The notes under the pieces are model-generated. The model did no database searches. It saw only the letters and a list, made by a program, of their open reading frames with translations, and had not been told where the DNA came from. A program made the position numbers and the translations under genes. 7,076 bases of DNA from an uncultured Alistipes sp. (lineage in GTDB: Bacteria; Bacteroidota; Bacteroidia; Bacteroidales; Rikenellaceae). Shown here in pieces: positions 6,797 to 7,076 of the stretch (position 1 is its first letter; each line of letters starts with the position of its first letter). The stretch is from the NCBI GenBank assembly GCA_900549685.1, contig UROX01000136.1:1-7076 (forward strand), written 5' to 3'.

Positions 6797-6804
6797 TAAA
6801 CGTA
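6797..6804 (-). promoter_or_regulatory. Weak -7 box candidate for the lipoprotein gene
   Basis: On the minus strand this reads TACGTTTA, one base from TAnnTTTG, about 28 bases before the ATG at 6769. The nearest TTTG (6835-6838) is 30 bases upstream, longer than the usual spacing of about 20. Between them lie mutually exclusive stems: CCGGG/CCCGG (6807-6811, 6818-6822) and TCCCG/CGGGA (6817-6821, 6830-6834). They could be regulatory or simply part of the gap. Confidence 0.25.
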
Positions 6805-6900
6805 TTCCGGGTGCGATCCCGGTTCCTTTCGGGACAAACCGCTCCGAACATACCGCGGCCGGTGCCGGGAAGATCGGGGGGGAGCACTGTCGTGCATGAT

Positions 6901-7076
6901 CTACCAGTCGATTTCGTCGAGTCCCTTGCTGCTCAGAAATGCGTTGGCCCGGCTGAAATGCCGGCATCCGAAAAATCCCCGGTCGGCAGAACGGGGCGAG
7001 GGATGGGCGGCCGTGAGCACGAGGTGTTTCTCCCGGTCGATGAGCGCCGCCTTCTGGCGGGCATAGGCGCCCCACA
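6901..7076 (-). CDS. ung: Uracil-DNA glycosylase, C-terminal 57 residues (partial)
   Basis: The frame enters at the right edge of the window and stops at TAG (6901-6903). It reads WGAYARQKAALID, then VLTAAHPSPRSADRGFFGC and RHFSRANAFL, and ends in DEIDW. This is the C-terminus of family-1 uracil-DNA glycosylase, which removes uracil from DNA in base-excision repair in the cytoplasm. His of HPSP corresponds to catalytic His187 of E. coli Ung. The next conserved residue, the Leu that inserts into the DNA helix (Leu191 in E. coli), is Arg here (CGT at 6991-6993). The N-terminal part with the catalytic Asp lies outside the window. The ending in IDW matches the usual end of Bacteroidota homologues, so TAG is a genuine stop. 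Confidence 0.97.
   Translation of the reverse strand, partial: WGAYARQKAALIDREKHLVLTAAHPSPRSADRGFFGCRHFSRANAFLSSKGLDEIDW

Noticed and set aside
1..7076. CRISPR arrays, tRNA or rRNA genes, phage or defence genes
   Set aside because: No regularly spaced repeats, cloverleaf or rRNA-like sequence, or defence-type domains were found on either strand by reading.

Overview
The window looks like a GC-rich Bacteroidota chromosome, most likely Alistipes or another Rikenellaceae genus. This rests on the gene families, on TAnnTTTG-type promoter boxes in place of -35/-10 boxes, and on the weak or absent Shine-Dalgarno sequences. The genus is an inference and was not tested by database search. Bases 1-71 are not biological: they match the reverse complement of the Illumina TruSeq universal adapter with an 8-base i5 index, so the left edge is an untrimmed contig end.

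Layout: 1-71 is adapter. About 72-997 has no convincing gene; it holds copy A of a diverged ~185-bp repeat and some hairpins. On the minus strand, 998-2080 encodes an AI-2E-family (PerM/YdiK-like) membrane protein broken by one in-frame TAG. A 410-bp divergent intergenic region (2081-2490) probably carries promoters for both flanking genes. On the plus strand, 2491-3762 encodes a DAACS-family sodium/proton-coupled symporter with unusual substrate- and cation-site residues. It is followed after 11 bp by 3774-5243, a membrane-anchored YkuD-type L,D-transpeptidase-like protein. 5244-5779 is a convergent intergenic region that carries copy B of the repeat in inverted orientation. On the minus strand, 5780-6769 encodes a lipoprotein of unknown function, and 6901-7076 is the 3' end of ung (uracil-DNA glycosylase), which runs off the window.

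The symporter and L,D-transpeptidase genes are probably co-transcribed, but nothing in the sequence proves that they work together. The ung and lipoprotein genes lie in the same direction 131 bp apart. I see no CRISPR array, insertion sequence, toxin-antitoxin pair, phage gene or defence system. The observations most worth checking are the adapter, the amber codon, the altered transporter sites, the two-copy repeat, and an Arg in place of the DNA-intercalating Leu of Ung.
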